Shown here piece by piece: positions 1 through 7,384 of a DNA stretch of 14,131 nt (position 1 is its first letter; each line of letters begins with the position of its first letter). The position numbers and the translations under genes were made by a program. This DNA is from Chloroflexota bacterium (GTDB taxonomy: Bacteria > Chloroflexota > Dehalococcoidia > Lucifugimonadales > Lucifugimonadaceae), in the NCBI GenBank assembly GCA_002712125.1, contig PASL01000029.1, positions 9,239-23,369 on the forward strand, read 5' to 3'. The notes beneath the pieces were generated by a model. The model was not told the origin of the DNA. It did no database searches and saw only the letters and a program-made list of their open reading frames with translations.

Positions 1-365
1 ATGAAATGATTGCTAATCTATCTGGTGGGGAAAAACAAAGAACATTCATTGCAAGAGCTTTAGCTCAAGAGTCAGAAATATTACTCCTAGATGAAGCTTT
101 TAGTGGTGTTGATTTTGGCTCACAAGAGGATATAGCCGATGTGCTAAAATTGCTAACTTCTGAATCTAAAACAATTCTTATGTCCACACATGACTTGAAT
201 AGTTTATCTGATAGATATGATAAGGTTTTGTGCCTGAATGGGCATATTTGTGCATATGGCTCACCTGAAAAGGTCCTAACGGAAGAAGTATTAAAGGAAT
301 TATATGGTGTTCACAAGGATAGATTAATTGATCATAGGATAGGAAATCATAATAATGATTTATGA
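1..365 (+). CDS. Zn/Mn-type ABC transporter ATP-binding protein, 3' part
   Basis: This is the C-terminal half of an ABC ATPase cut by the left window edge; the frame is open from position 3. Counting from the Met at 6-8, the signature LSGGEKQR is at residues 5-12, Walker B ILLLDE at 25-30, the D-loop SGVD at 33-36 and the switch histidine in STHD at 62. Walker A and the Q-loop must lie upstream. The short tail after the nucleotide-binding core, the sequence style and the following ABC-3 permease point to the metal-ion (ZnuC/MntB-like) group. The tail carries several histidines (H103, H110, H115), which could be related to metal handling, though this is only a suggestion. Its stop overlaps the permease start by 11 bp, so the two are translationally coupled. 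Whether the metal is zinc, manganese or iron cannot be told from this part. Confidence 0.93.
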   Translation, partial: EMIANLSGGEKQRTFIARALAQESEILLLDEAFSGVDFGSQEDIADVLKLLTSESKTILMSTHDLNSLSDRYDKVLCLNGHICAYGSPEKVLTEEVLKELYGVHKDRLIDHRIGNHNNDL

Positions 366-1194
366 CCTAGTAATCGTGCCCTTAACCTACAACTTTTACT
401 TACAGGCTACTTTAGTATGTATCTTAATTGGTATCGTTTGCCCATTGTTAGGTGCTTTTGTTATAAATCGAGAATTAGGTTTCATGGGAGATGCAATGGC
501 TCATTCAGTTTTACCTGGCATGATTATAGCTTTTTCAATAGGTATAAATCCATTTATAGGAGCTATACCTAACGCGATATTTATAGCGCTATTGATAGGT
601 TTTTTAGTTAGAAGATTCAAAATTTCTACAGATACGTCAATTGGAATAATTTTTTCTTTTCTTTTTTCAATTGGCTTAGTGATTATGTCGATAATTGGGG
701 GTACAAAAATTAATTTAGAGGAAATATTAATTGGCCAGGTACTAAGTATTTCTAATGTAGATGTAATAATTACTTCTATTCTATCAGTGATAGTTATTTC
801 AATAACACTTATTTTTTATAGGCCTTTGGTATATATAGGGTTTGATTACTATGGAGCAACAGTGTCAGGAATTCCATCACAAAAACTTGATTACCTGTTG
901 CTTATATTGCTATCAATAGTCATTGTTGTTTCACTTCAGTTAGTAGGTATTATTTTAGTTATTGGATTACTAATAACTCCATCAGCAGCAGCAAGTCTAC
1001 TAGTGAAGAGATTCAAGAATGTTATTATTCTAGGGATCATTATAGGTATTACTTCCTCTGTATTAGGATTATATATTTCATTCCATTCCGATTTGCCATC
1101 AGGACCTACTATTTGTATTGTTTCCACTGTTATATTTTGTATATCTTTACTTAAGAAATTTATATTTAGTAGGAAATATTTTATCCAACTCTAA
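355..1194 (+). CDS. ABC-3 family metal-ion permease (ZnuB/MntB-like)
   Basis: This 279-aa integral membrane protein is the membrane half of the metal importer whose ATPase precedes it. It is almost entirely hydrophobic segments separated by short loops, about eight or nine in total. Family landmarks are GDAMAHSVLPG at residues 45-55, the long segment ending ITPSAAA near 207-213, and SFHSDLPSGPT near 242-252. These match ABC-3 (ZnuB/MntB/TroC) permeases and the length is normal. The start overlaps the ATPase stop. The substrate-binding lipoprotein is not in the window, so it should be upstream of the ATPase or elsewhere. Its 3' end overlaps the convergent channel gene by 14 bp. Metal specificity cannot be assigned. 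Confidence 0.93.
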   Translation: MIYDLVIVPLTYNFYLQATLVCILIGIVCPLLGAFVINRELGFMGDAMAHSVLPGMIIAFSIGINPFIGAIPNAIFIALLIGFLVRRFKISTDTSIGIIFSFLFSIGLVIMSIIGGTKINLEEILIGQVLSISNVDVIITSILSVIVISITLIFYRPLVYIGFDYYGATVSGIPSQKLDYLLLILLSIVIVVSLQLVGIILVIGLLITPSAAASLLVKRFKNVIILGIIIGITSSVLGLYISFHSDLPSGPTICIVSTVIFCISLLKKFIFSRKYFIQL

Positions 1195-2635
1195 CTCTTT
1201 CCTCTGGATAAGATATGATATCTTCTTGGCTTTCCTTTGACATAAAGAGTACTAATGTAATTGGTCCAAACCTACCAGTAAACATAGCTAGTGACAATAT
1301 TAGCTGTCCTACAGTACCATACTGGCTTGTCTCTCCTATAGACCAACCACACGTTGCAAATGCCGATACTACCTCAAATATAGATTCTGTATAATCAGCA
1401 TTAGGCTCAAAAAACTGAAATAAAATCACTAGTAACATTATACTTACAATTGCTGTAGCACCTACGGCCATAGATTTTAATACATCAAAGGAATTAATTT
1501 TTCTATTTGCAAAAGATATATTTTCTCTTCCTTTGAAAATTGAATATGTAGAGATCAATATAATCATTAATGTATTTACTTTAATTCCTCCTGCTACTGA
1601 AGAAGTAGTTCCGCCTATAAACATTATTAATGCAGATACATTAATGTTTGAATTTTCAAGGTTATTGTAAGCTACACTGGAGAAACCTGAAGTCCTATTA
1701 ACTGAGTGGAATAAGGATTGAGAAATTTTGTTAGCAATATTTTCATTACCAATACTGCCAGAATTGTTAAATTCAATTACAAAAAAACTTATAAATCCAA
1801 GAGTTAATGCAAACGTGGTCCCAATAATTACAAGTTTGGTATCAAGATTGAATAAAATCCATTTTTTCTTAGAAATAATATTTGCAAGGGTAGCGTAACT
1901 CAATGCGCCAACTAATATCATTATCGAAATAGTGCCTAAGATTATTTTATCATCTGAAAATCCTATTAAACTACTACCGCCTACCTTTGCATCAGGAAGA
2001 ATTTCAAATCCAGCATTGTTAAATGATGATATTGATAAAAATATGCTTTGATAAAGGGTTTGAGTAGAAGATATTCCTGACCATAATGGGGTAAAAAAAT
2101 TCCATTTGATAAAAAATATTAAAGATCCAATTATTTGTATTAAGACTGCAACAAAGATAATATTTCTTGCCATTGAGGAAATTACTCCAATTCTATTTTC
2201 TCCAAGTCCAGTTCTTGTGATCATTCTATTTTCTAATTTATGGCCACTACTTAAAAACAGAAGAAAAGCGATACCTGTTATGAATCCTAATCCACCAACA
2301 AAAATTAAAATACCTATAACTATTTCTCCAAATATTGACCAGTAACTATCGGTACCTACAACAATTAATCCTGTACCTGTGATTGCTGATATAGAAGTAA
2401 ATAAAGAAATGTTAGGTGATGTGAATCTATTTTCTTCGGATGCAATAGGTAATGATAAAAGTATGGTTCCAATGATCGCAAATGCAAAAAAACTATAAAC
2501 TAATATCAAAGGTGATGTAGGGCCTCTATATGAAACTTTACGTTTTTCAACTTGAGTAATAACAGGTGATAATTCAGACTGTCTTGGTCGCCTTACAATA
2601 TTTTCTTTATCTAATTTATTTCTATTATTGTTCAA
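1181..2635 (-). CDS. KtrB/TrkH-family potassium (cation) uptake channel subunit
   Basis: This 484-aa membrane protein forms the ion-conducting subunit of a Ktr/Trk potassium uptake system. The four pore-loop filter segments are visible: TGTGL (86-90), NNAGF (206-210), NRTSGF (313-318) and ATCGWS (427-432). The gate loop between them is present as SSVAGGIKVNTL (345-356). The tail has GRFGPIT (454-460) and ends YPEERVRVG, the typical KtrB C-terminus. The fourth filter segment usually reads like TVGLS; here Cys and Trp replace Val and Leu, with the filter glycine kept. A charged 40-residue N-terminus precedes the first membrane helix. No RCK partner (KtrA/TrkA) is encoded nearby, so it must be elsewhere. 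K+ versus Na+ preference or coupling is not decidable here. The gene is convergent with and overlaps the ABC permease. Confidence 0.93.
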   Translation of the reverse strand: MNNNRNKLDKENIVRRPRQSELSPVITQVEKRKVSYRGPTSPLILVYSFFAFAIIGTILLSLPIASEENRFTSPNISLFTSISAITGTGLIVVGTDSYWSIFGEIVIGILIFVGGLGFITGIAFLLFLSSGHKLENRMITRTGLGENRIGVISSMARNIIFVAVLIQIIGSLIFFIKWNFFTPLWSGISSTQTLYQSIFLSISSFNNAGFEILPDAKVGGSSLIGFSDDKIILGTISIMILVGALSYATLANIISKKKWILFNLDTKLVIIGTTFALTLGFISFFVIEFNNSGSIGNENIANKISQSLFHSVNRTSGFSSVAYNNLENSNINVSALIMFIGGTTSSVAGGIKVNTLMIILISTYSIFKGRENISFANRKINSFDVLKSMAVGATAIVSIMLLVILFQFFEPNADYTESIFEVVSAFATCGWSIGETSQYGTVGQLILSLAMFTGRFGPITLVLFMSKESQEDIISYPEERVRVG

Positions 2636-2677
2636 TATAAGTGAAAATTTTTGTTTATTTGAAATCTTTATGTTTTA

Positions 2678-2683
2678 TATACT
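2678..2683 (+). promoter_or_regulatory. Candidate -10 element (TATACT) for the 104-aa gene
   Basis: TATACT lies 20 bp before the ATG at 2704 within the 68-bp divergent spacer (2636-2703). No good -35 at 16-18 bp is visible; TTGAAA at 2659-2664 is only 13 bp away. The leader would be short and shows no Shine-Dalgarno. This is a weak call based on one hexamer. Confidence 0.25.
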
Positions 2684-2703
2684 AAAATTAATAAATTCAA
2701 TTT

Positions 2704-3018
2704 ATGTCTAAAAGAATAATTATAATTTTATCAGTACTTTCATTATTAATAATTTCATTAATCGTATCATCTCAACGTGAAAAAAGTGATTTTGTAGAAG
2801 GAAGAATTATTGACTTTGAACAAACATCTCTAACAACATTTTCTAGTATTAGAATTATCGATTTTGATGGGAAAGAGTGGGAATTCCATGCTGAAAAAGA
2901 ATTTATTGGATTTTTCCCGTCTCATTTACAAGAGCATATAGTTCAAGATTATCCAGTAAAAATTAGGTTTGAGTTCTCAACAGATAGCAAAAAATATATT
3001 ACTGAAATATGGGATTAG
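2704..3018 (+). CDS. Small membrane-anchored protein of unknown function
   Basis: This 104-aa protein is not assigned to a named family. Residues 4-22 form one strongly hydrophobic segment after a short basic N-terminus (MSKR), so it is a signal anchor or signal peptide with no lipobox. The rest should face the outside. Residues 29-104 alternate in a beta-rich pattern: VEGRIIDFEQTSL, then SIRIIDFDGKEWEFHAE, then a helical FFPSHLQEHIVQ and VKIRFEFS. The pattern suggests a small beta-barrel (OB-like) domain, which is inference from the pattern only. It is divergent from the channel gene, and its last 20 bp overlap the convergent thioredoxin-like lipoprotein gene. No Shine-Dalgarno precedes the ATG. 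Codon use resembles its neighbours, and the protein ends in a plain stop, so it looks like a real gene. Confidence 0.75.
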   Translation: MSKRIIIILSVLSLLIISLIVSSQREKSDFVEGRIIDFEQTSLTTFSSIRIIDFDGKEWEFHAEKEFIGFFPSHLQEHIVQDYPVKIRFEFSTDSKKYITEIWD

Positions 3019-3865
3019 CTATAATTGATTCTTCAATTTCATCAATATTAACAAACCCTTCAAACCTCTCAACTATAAAACCATTTTCGTCAATATAAAA
3101 TGTCCAAGGCTCAGTATTTAATTCCCACAGATAAACGATTTCAGATTGTTTTCCAACAGAATAATCTCCATTGAGTAACATTTCATCTGGATTTTCGAAA
3201 ATTTCTACGTGTATAAAATCAATAATATTTGAATACTTGTCTGCGAGTTTTGACAATGCTTCAACTTGAGGACCACATGTCCTTGTGAAGCAGAAGCCTG
3301 GAGTAGAAAAGGATAAAAGAACTGGCCTTTTGTTACTCAAAGAATCTACTAAGTCATTTGCATAAAGCCTTGAATCGGGATTTATTGCACTACTAATTTT
3401 CTTTATTTGTTCTAAAGTATTAGCTGTTCTGGTGCTGGTAAGTGGTGCTAAATCACCGACATTTGGAGCCTCTGTATTTGATTTAACTAAAATCGCAGCT
3501 TCTCCATTATAGTTATTACCATCTTTCGTGTATGAAAGATAAATTTTCCAGAATCCAGGTTGATTGAATGTAAGATAAGTAGTGTAAATTCCTCCTTTTA
3601 TCGGCCATTCTCTCCATTCAACATCTTCTTGAAGGATTTTTTTTAAACAACTTTCCTCTTTGCAATATTCTATATAAATTTTACTGTTTAGATCATATAT
3701 AGGATTGTTATTTTCATCACTAATTATAAAAGGTAATCGAGCTTTTCCTACCCCTATGTCTGTAGCAAGTAAACGTACTTTTACATCTATTTGCTTTTCA
3801 GTTATAGAACATCCTAAAATAATCAGAAGAAAAACAGGTAAATAAAATAATTTATAAAACTTCAT
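2999..3865 (-). CDS. Lipoprotein with a C-terminal thioredoxin-like domain
   Basis: This 288-aa exported protein has a basic N-terminus, a hydrophobic stretch and a lipobox ILGC with Cys19, so it is probably a lipid-anchored extracytoplasmic protein. Residues 25-128 look like a beta-sandwich (for example GGIYTTYLTFNQPGFWKIYL at 91-110) with a separate Cys pair at 68 and 73. Residues 165-288 form a thioredoxin-like fold: PVLLSFSTPGFC leads to the cysteine pair C192/C197, and a cis-proline-type EPWTFYIDENG is at 252-262. The pair is spaced CX4C (CFTRTC) rather than CXXC or the CXXXC of Sco proteins. Likely roles are thiol redox or metal delivery outside the membrane, but the substrate is unknown. 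It is convergent with the 104-aa gene. Confidence 0.82.
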   Translation of the reverse strand: MKFYKLFYLPVFLLIILGCSITEKQIDVKVRLLATDIGVGKARLPFIISDENNNPIYDLNSKIYIEYCKEESCLKKILQEDVEWREWPIKGGIYTTYLTFNQPGFWKIYLSYTKDGNNYNGEAAILVKSNTEAPNVGDLAPLTSTRTANTLEQIKKISSAINPDSRLYANDLVDSLSNKRPVLLSFSTPGFCFTRTCGPQVEALSKLADKYSNIIDFIHVEIFENPDEMLLNGDYSVGKQSEIVYLWELNTEPWTFYIDENGFIVERFEGFVNIDEIEESIIANPIFQ

Positions 3866-3961
3866 ATTAGTATTTAATTTTACATTTTTTTATATGTTTA
3901 TTTATAAAAAAGTTGTAGTATTTTTAATATTTAAATTTTTATTTATAAATTAAGTTATTAT
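3866..3961. promoter_or_regulatory. Divergent AT-rich promoter region
   Basis: This 96-bp spacer separates the lipoprotein gene (-) from the sugar-acid operon (+). It is nearly pure A+T with long T runs, so candidate -10 hexamers are plentiful and none stands out. The bases just before the ATG at 3962 contain no Shine-Dalgarno, unlike the two downstream genes in the operon. The first gene may therefore be leaderless or use an A/U-rich initiation region. By position it must hold the promoters for both directions. Confidence 0.45.
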
Positions 3962-5134
3962 ATGGCAAATTCTACAGGTAAAATCAAAAGTATTGAGATA
4001 AGGTTTTTAGAAGCAAAATTAAATAAACCATTTGGTTGGTCTCAAAGATGGACCACATCAAGAAGTATCATAATATTAAAACTTACAACTTCAGAAAATT
4101 ATGTAGGTTGGGGCGAAACATACGGGTCATACAATTCTTGTATTGAAATGAAATCTTTAGCTGAATTAGTTATTGGGCAAGATTCAGATAACATAAACAA
4201 AATTAATAATAAAATTTTTTCTCAAACATTTCAAAGTCATGCCTTCGCTGGGTCAGCTTCATCTTTTATGAGTGCATTAGATATTGCTTTATATGATATA
4301 AGGGGTAAATTTCTAAATGAACCTATATCTACGCTTCTTGGTGGATGTTTGAAAAGAAATATCCCAGTTTATGCTACAGGCTTATATTATCTTGAAGGTT
4401 TTCCAATAAAGCCGCATTTAGATGAAGCACTTGGATATATTAAGGAGGGTTTTACAGGGATGAAAATGAAGGTAGGTGGATTATCTATTAGTGATGATGC
4501 AAAAAGAGTCAGTCAAACAAGAGAGGCAATTGGCCCAAATATTAAGCTTATGATTGATGCAAATGAAGCTTACGACAAAAGAACGGCTTTAGAGTTGTCT
4601 GAACTTATCAGTCAAGATAATATAACATGGTTTGAAGAACCGTGTCCATCTAGGGATTTTCACAGTAATCGTTATGTTACAGAAAATTCAAAAATTCCTA
4701 TTTCTGGTGGGGAGTCACTTCACACAAGTCTAGAATTTTCTAGAGTGATTTCAGATAATGTTTTTGATATTATCCAACCTGACATCTGCTCTGTAGGTGG
4801 GGTTTCTGAAATGAGAAAAGTTGGAAATATGGCTAATTCTTTTGGAGTAAAAATAAATCCTCATTTTTGGGGTACTGGTATAAGTTTTTCAGCTGTTTTA
4901 CATTGTATGTCGGTTCAGCGAATTTTAAATAACAGTCAAGTAAATGCTCCTTATGAAAATCAATCAGTATTAGAATTTGATCAAACTCCTCATCCTATTA
5001 GAGATGAATTGACGGATAAGTTTATTATTAAGAATAGTACGGTAGAAGTTCCTCAAAAACCTGGTTTAGGTATAGAAATTAACGAAGATGTTTTAGATAA
5101 ATATCTTAAAGGAGAAATAATAAATGTCTACTAG
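3962..5134 (+). CDS. Enolase superfamily, MR subgroup; D-galactarolactone cycloisomerase-like
   Basis: This 390-aa protein has the two-part enolase-superfamily layout: a capping domain (about 1-130 plus the C-terminus) and a modified TIM barrel. Active-site landmarks are K168-M-K170 on the second strand, metal ligands D199 (MIDAN), E225 (WFEEP) and E251 (SGGES), and the D274 (QPD)/H301 (NPHFWGTG) dyad. This is the full mandelate-racemase-subgroup set with bases on both faces. The PHFWGTG motif, the LEFDQTPHP stretch (337-344) and the tail PGLGIEINEDVL resemble D-galactarolactone cycloisomerase (Gci) more than classical mandelate racemase. Substrate is therefore probably an aldarolactone or acid sugar, by inference. 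It is the first gene of the operon and overlaps the next by 11 bp. Another MR-subgroup dehydratase activity is the main alternative. Confidence 0.88.
   Translation: MANSTGKIKSIEIRFLEAKLNKPFGWSQRWTTSRSIIILKLTTSENYVGWGETYGSYNSCIEMKSLAELVIGQDSDNINKINNKIFSQTFQSHAFAGSASSFMSALDIALYDIRGKFLNEPISTLLGGCLKRNIPVYATGLYYLEGFPIKPHLDEALGYIKEGFTGMKMKVGGLSISDDAKRVSQTREAIGPNIKLMIDANEAYDKRTALELSELISQDNITWFEEPCPSRDFHSNRYVTENSKIPISGGESLHTSLEFSRVISDNVFDIIQPDICSVGGVSEMRKVGNMANSFGVKINPHFWGTGISFSAVLHCMSVQRILNNSQVNAPYENQSVLEFDQTPHPIRDELTDKFIIKNSTVEVPQKPGLGIEINEDVLDKYLKGEIINVY
5108..5114 (+). promoter_or_regulatory. Shine-Dalgarno for the DapA-like gene, inside the upstream CDS
   Basis: AAAGGAG ends 9 bp before the ATG at 5124 and lies inside the 3' end of the preceding enolase-family gene. 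It supports the overlapping start and coupled translation. Confidence 0.7.
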
Positions 5135-6068
5135 CAATATTCCAGATATTGATCCTATTATAGTTGCGCCAACAAATTTACCTGTAAAAGATGATGATTC
5201 ATTGGATTATGATGCATTATCAAGAAATATTGAAAAATTTTGTGATACTGCTCTTTCTGGATTCGTTGTTGGAAGTTATGGTGGAGAAGAATTTCACATA
5301 AGTGAGCAAGAGAAAGTTATGGCAATGAAAACTGTATCAGAGGCTCATAGCGGAAGAAAATTTGTTATTGCTGGAATCGATGCTCTTTCTCCAACAGAGG
5401 CTATTAGAATGTCTGAACTTTATGCAAAAAATGGTGCTGATATGATTAGAGTTAGAATTCCTCCATCATCTCCTCAACATTACCACAAAAAACCTAATCA
5501 GGAATCAATACAAGATTATTTTGAAAAAATCTCTAAAAATAGTCCTTTACCTATAATTCCAATACATCAACCAAAAGCCCCTGGAGGGGTTGATATATCT
5601 CCACAAGAGTTATCTGATATAACTTCAATGGATAATATGTTTGCATACATACATTCCCTAAATTTTAGGTATGAGACTAGGATGCCTGCTTTTATAAACC
5701 CAAAAGTTAAGTTTTGGTCTTGTAACGGCGCTCTACTTCTCCCATCCGGAATGCTAGGAGCTGTTGGGGCTTGTTTACTTTTTGGTAATTGGGGTCCACA
5801 TATAGCTAGAGATATAATAGATTTTTGCATGAATAAACGATTTGAAGAAGCACAAAAACTCCAACAAAAAATTAATTGGATTGATTTTTTGGGTATTTCC
5901 TGGGGAGTTGGAGTGCAAAAGGCAGGACTAAACTTACTTGGTTATGAAGGAACAGTACCTAGAAAACCGAATTTACCATTAAATTTAGACCAAATTGAAG
6001 AGATAAAAGATGCTCTTATCTTTGCTGGAATATTGAATTCAGATGGATCTCCAGCACCACAAATATAA
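5124..6068 (+). CDS. DapA/N-acetylneuraminate-lyase-fold protein lacking the usual catalytic Lys and Tyr
   Basis: This 314-aa protein follows the DHDPS/NAL family from end to end: an N-terminal GSYGGEEFHIS (50-60) in place of GTTGESPTLS, then VIAGIDALSPTEAI, then PLPIIPIHQP (141-150), ALLLPSGMLGAVGA (203-216) and AGILNSDG at the end. Family members act as class I aldolases or dehydratases on 2-keto acids. In a by-eye alignment the catalytic Tyr (IIYNVP) falls on I147 and the Schiff-base Lys (GIKE) on I176, next to H177. The GXXGE loop has one extra residue, and PPYY reads PPSS. Nearby lysines K194 and K196 sit one strand later. The fold is therefore clear but the reaction is not. Placement between two acid-sugar enolase members suggests a role on 2-keto-3-deoxy acids, or a changed chemistry. 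Confidence 0.85.
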   Translation: MSTSNIPDIDPIIVAPTNLPVKDDDSLDYDALSRNIEKFCDTALSGFVVGSYGGEEFHISEQEKVMAMKTVSEAHSGRKFVIAGIDALSPTEAIRMSELYAKNGADMIRVRIPPSSPQHYHKKPNQESIQDYFEKISKNSPLPIIPIHQPKAPGGVDISPQELSDITSMDNMFAYIHSLNFRYETRMPAFINPKVKFWSCNGALLLPSGMLGAVGACLLFGNWGPHIARDIIDFCMNKRFEEAQKLQQKINWIDFLGISWGVGVQKAGLNLLGYEGTVPRKPNLPLNLDQIEEIKDALIFAGILNSDGSPAPQI

Positions 6069-6069
6069 T

Positions 6070-6075
6070 AAAGGA
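6070..6075 (+). promoter_or_regulatory. Shine-Dalgarno for the 432-aa enolase-family gene
   Basis: AAAGGA lies 7 bp before the ATG at 6083, in the 14-bp gap after the DapA-like stop. It fixes the start and supports operon membership. Confidence 0.65.
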
Positions 6076-6082
6076 TAATACT

Positions 6083-7381
6083 ATGACGACAGATATTTCT
6101 AAAAATTCTAGTCCTAGCGACTTAAAAATTACAGACATGAGAATTGCTGTGGTAGGTAAAGGAGGTTGGAGATGGCCGATAATTAAGATATTTACTAATC
6201 AAGATATAATTGGTTTGGGTGAGGTACGTGACGGGGCATCTGCTAGATACGCACTGATGCTCAAAAGTAGGCTTTTAGGAGAAAACCCTTGTGAAATTGA
6301 TAAATTATTTCAAAAGATCAAACAATTTGGAGGTCATGGTAGGCTAGGAGGGGGTGTTTGTGGGGTAGAGATGGCACTTTGTGATCTTGCTGGTAAAGCG
6401 TACGGTGTTCCTGCTTATATGCTTGCTGGAGGCAAATATCGAGACAAAGTCAAAGTATATGCTGATACACCTCTAAAAAAGGATCCTAAAGAAATGGGAG
6501 AAGCATTGAAAGGTAGAATGGAGAGGGGTTTTGAGTTTTTGAAGATGGATATAGGTTTGTGGATTGCTTCAGAATTTGAAAATGGAGTTATTAATAAAAA
6601 AGAAATTAAAGAATCTGCAACAATTATGCATCCTTTTACTGGTATACAAGTTACCGATTATGGGATTTCTAAAATGAAAGACTACGTTTCAGCTGTTCGT
6701 GATGTGATTGGTTATGAAATTCCTCTTGCTTCTGATCATTTTGGTCATATGGGTGTAGAAAATGCAATAAGAATTGGCAAAGCTTTAGATGAATTTTCAT
6801 TAGCTTGGTATGAGGATATGATACCTTGGCAATTTGTTGATCAATGGAAGATGCTAAAAAATAGAGTCGATACCCCAGTTTGTACGGGTGAAGATATATA
6901 CCTTAAATCAGGGTTTGAACCTCTAGTTGAAGAAAGAGCGATATCGGTTGCTCATCCTGATTTAGCGACCTCAGGTGGAATTATTGAAACTAAAAGAATA
7001 GCTGATTATTGTAGAGATGCCGGAATTGGCGTAGCATTACATCAAGCTGGTTCCCCTGTAGTAGCTATGGCTAATGTTCATTGTGCAGCTGCAATTGATA
7101 ATTTTATAGCACTAGAAATGCATTCTGTAGATCATCCATGGTGGGATGATTTGGTTAGTATTGTGGGAGCAAATGATAAGAAAATTATTAATGAAGGATA
7201 TGTCAATGTTCCATCAGGACCAGGTTTAGGTATTGAACTAAATGAAGAAGTTATAGAAGAATATTTGGCTGATCCAGCATCTGATAAACGTGGAAGATTT
7301 TTCTCTGTTTATCCGAAAGGATTATTTGAAAGTACAGATGAATGGAATGATATTGACTCACATGATAGAACATGGAGTTAA
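6083..7381 (+). CDS. Divergent enolase-superfamily enzyme, probable acid-sugar dehydratase
   Basis: This 432-aa protein is longer than its window relatives. Second-strand residues are K154-M-D156 in place of KxK. Metal ligands are D218 (ASDHFGH), E244 (WYEDM) and E270 (CTGED), followed by D293 (HPD), H320 (ALHQAG) and E345 (ALEMH). An insertion of about 30 residues (roughly 158-195) between barrel strands 2 and 3 recalls the active-site loop of D-mannonate dehydratase. The tail after PGLGIELN runs on for about 50 residues (DPASDKRGRFFSVYPKG). At D218 the order is D-H-F-G-H, whereas galactonate dehydratase has D-F-H-G-R, so the usual x-His position is Phe and His flanks it. A dehydratase on a sugar acid is the best guess; the exact substrate is unknown. 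It is third in the operon and convergent with the MFS gene, 3 nt apart. Confidence 0.85.
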   Translation: MTTDISKNSSPSDLKITDMRIAVVGKGGWRWPIIKIFTNQDIIGLGEVRDGASARYALMLKSRLLGENPCEIDKLFQKIKQFGGHGRLGGGVCGVEMALCDLAGKAYGVPAYMLAGGKYRDKVKVYADTPLKKDPKEMGEALKGRMERGFEFLKMDIGLWIASEFENGVINKKEIKESATIMHPFTGIQVTDYGISKMKDYVSAVRDVIGYEIPLASDHFGHMGVENAIRIGKALDEFSLAWYEDMIPWQFVDQWKMLKNRVDTPVCTGEDIYLKSGFEPLVEERAISVAHPDLATSGGIIETKRIADYCRDAGIGVALHQAGSPVVAMANVHCAAAIDNFIALEMHSVDHPWWDDLVSIVGANDKKIINEGYVNVPSGPGLGIELNEEVIEEYLADPASDKRGRFFSVYPKGLFESTDEWNDIDSHDRTWS

Positions 7382-7384
7382 AAA

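Noticed and set aside
936-1127. Minus-strand open frame of 63 codons inside the ABC permease gene
   Set aside because: It lies wholly antisense to a well-supported gene and has no recognisable motif or start signal.
2106-2345. Plus-strand open frame of 79 codons inside the KtrB gene
   Set aside because: It is antisense to conserved membrane-protein coding; its hydrophobic look mirrors the opposite strand.
5567-5830. Minus-strand open frame of 87 codons inside the DapA-like gene
   Set aside because: It has no motif or Shine-Dalgarno and sits over conserved family sequence on the other strand.
3962-7381. A standard galactarate/glucarate degradation operon
   Set aside because: The DapA-fold member lacks the catalytic residues of 5-keto-4-deoxyglucarate dehydratase and the third gene does not fit glucarate dehydratase, so the named pathway is not supported.
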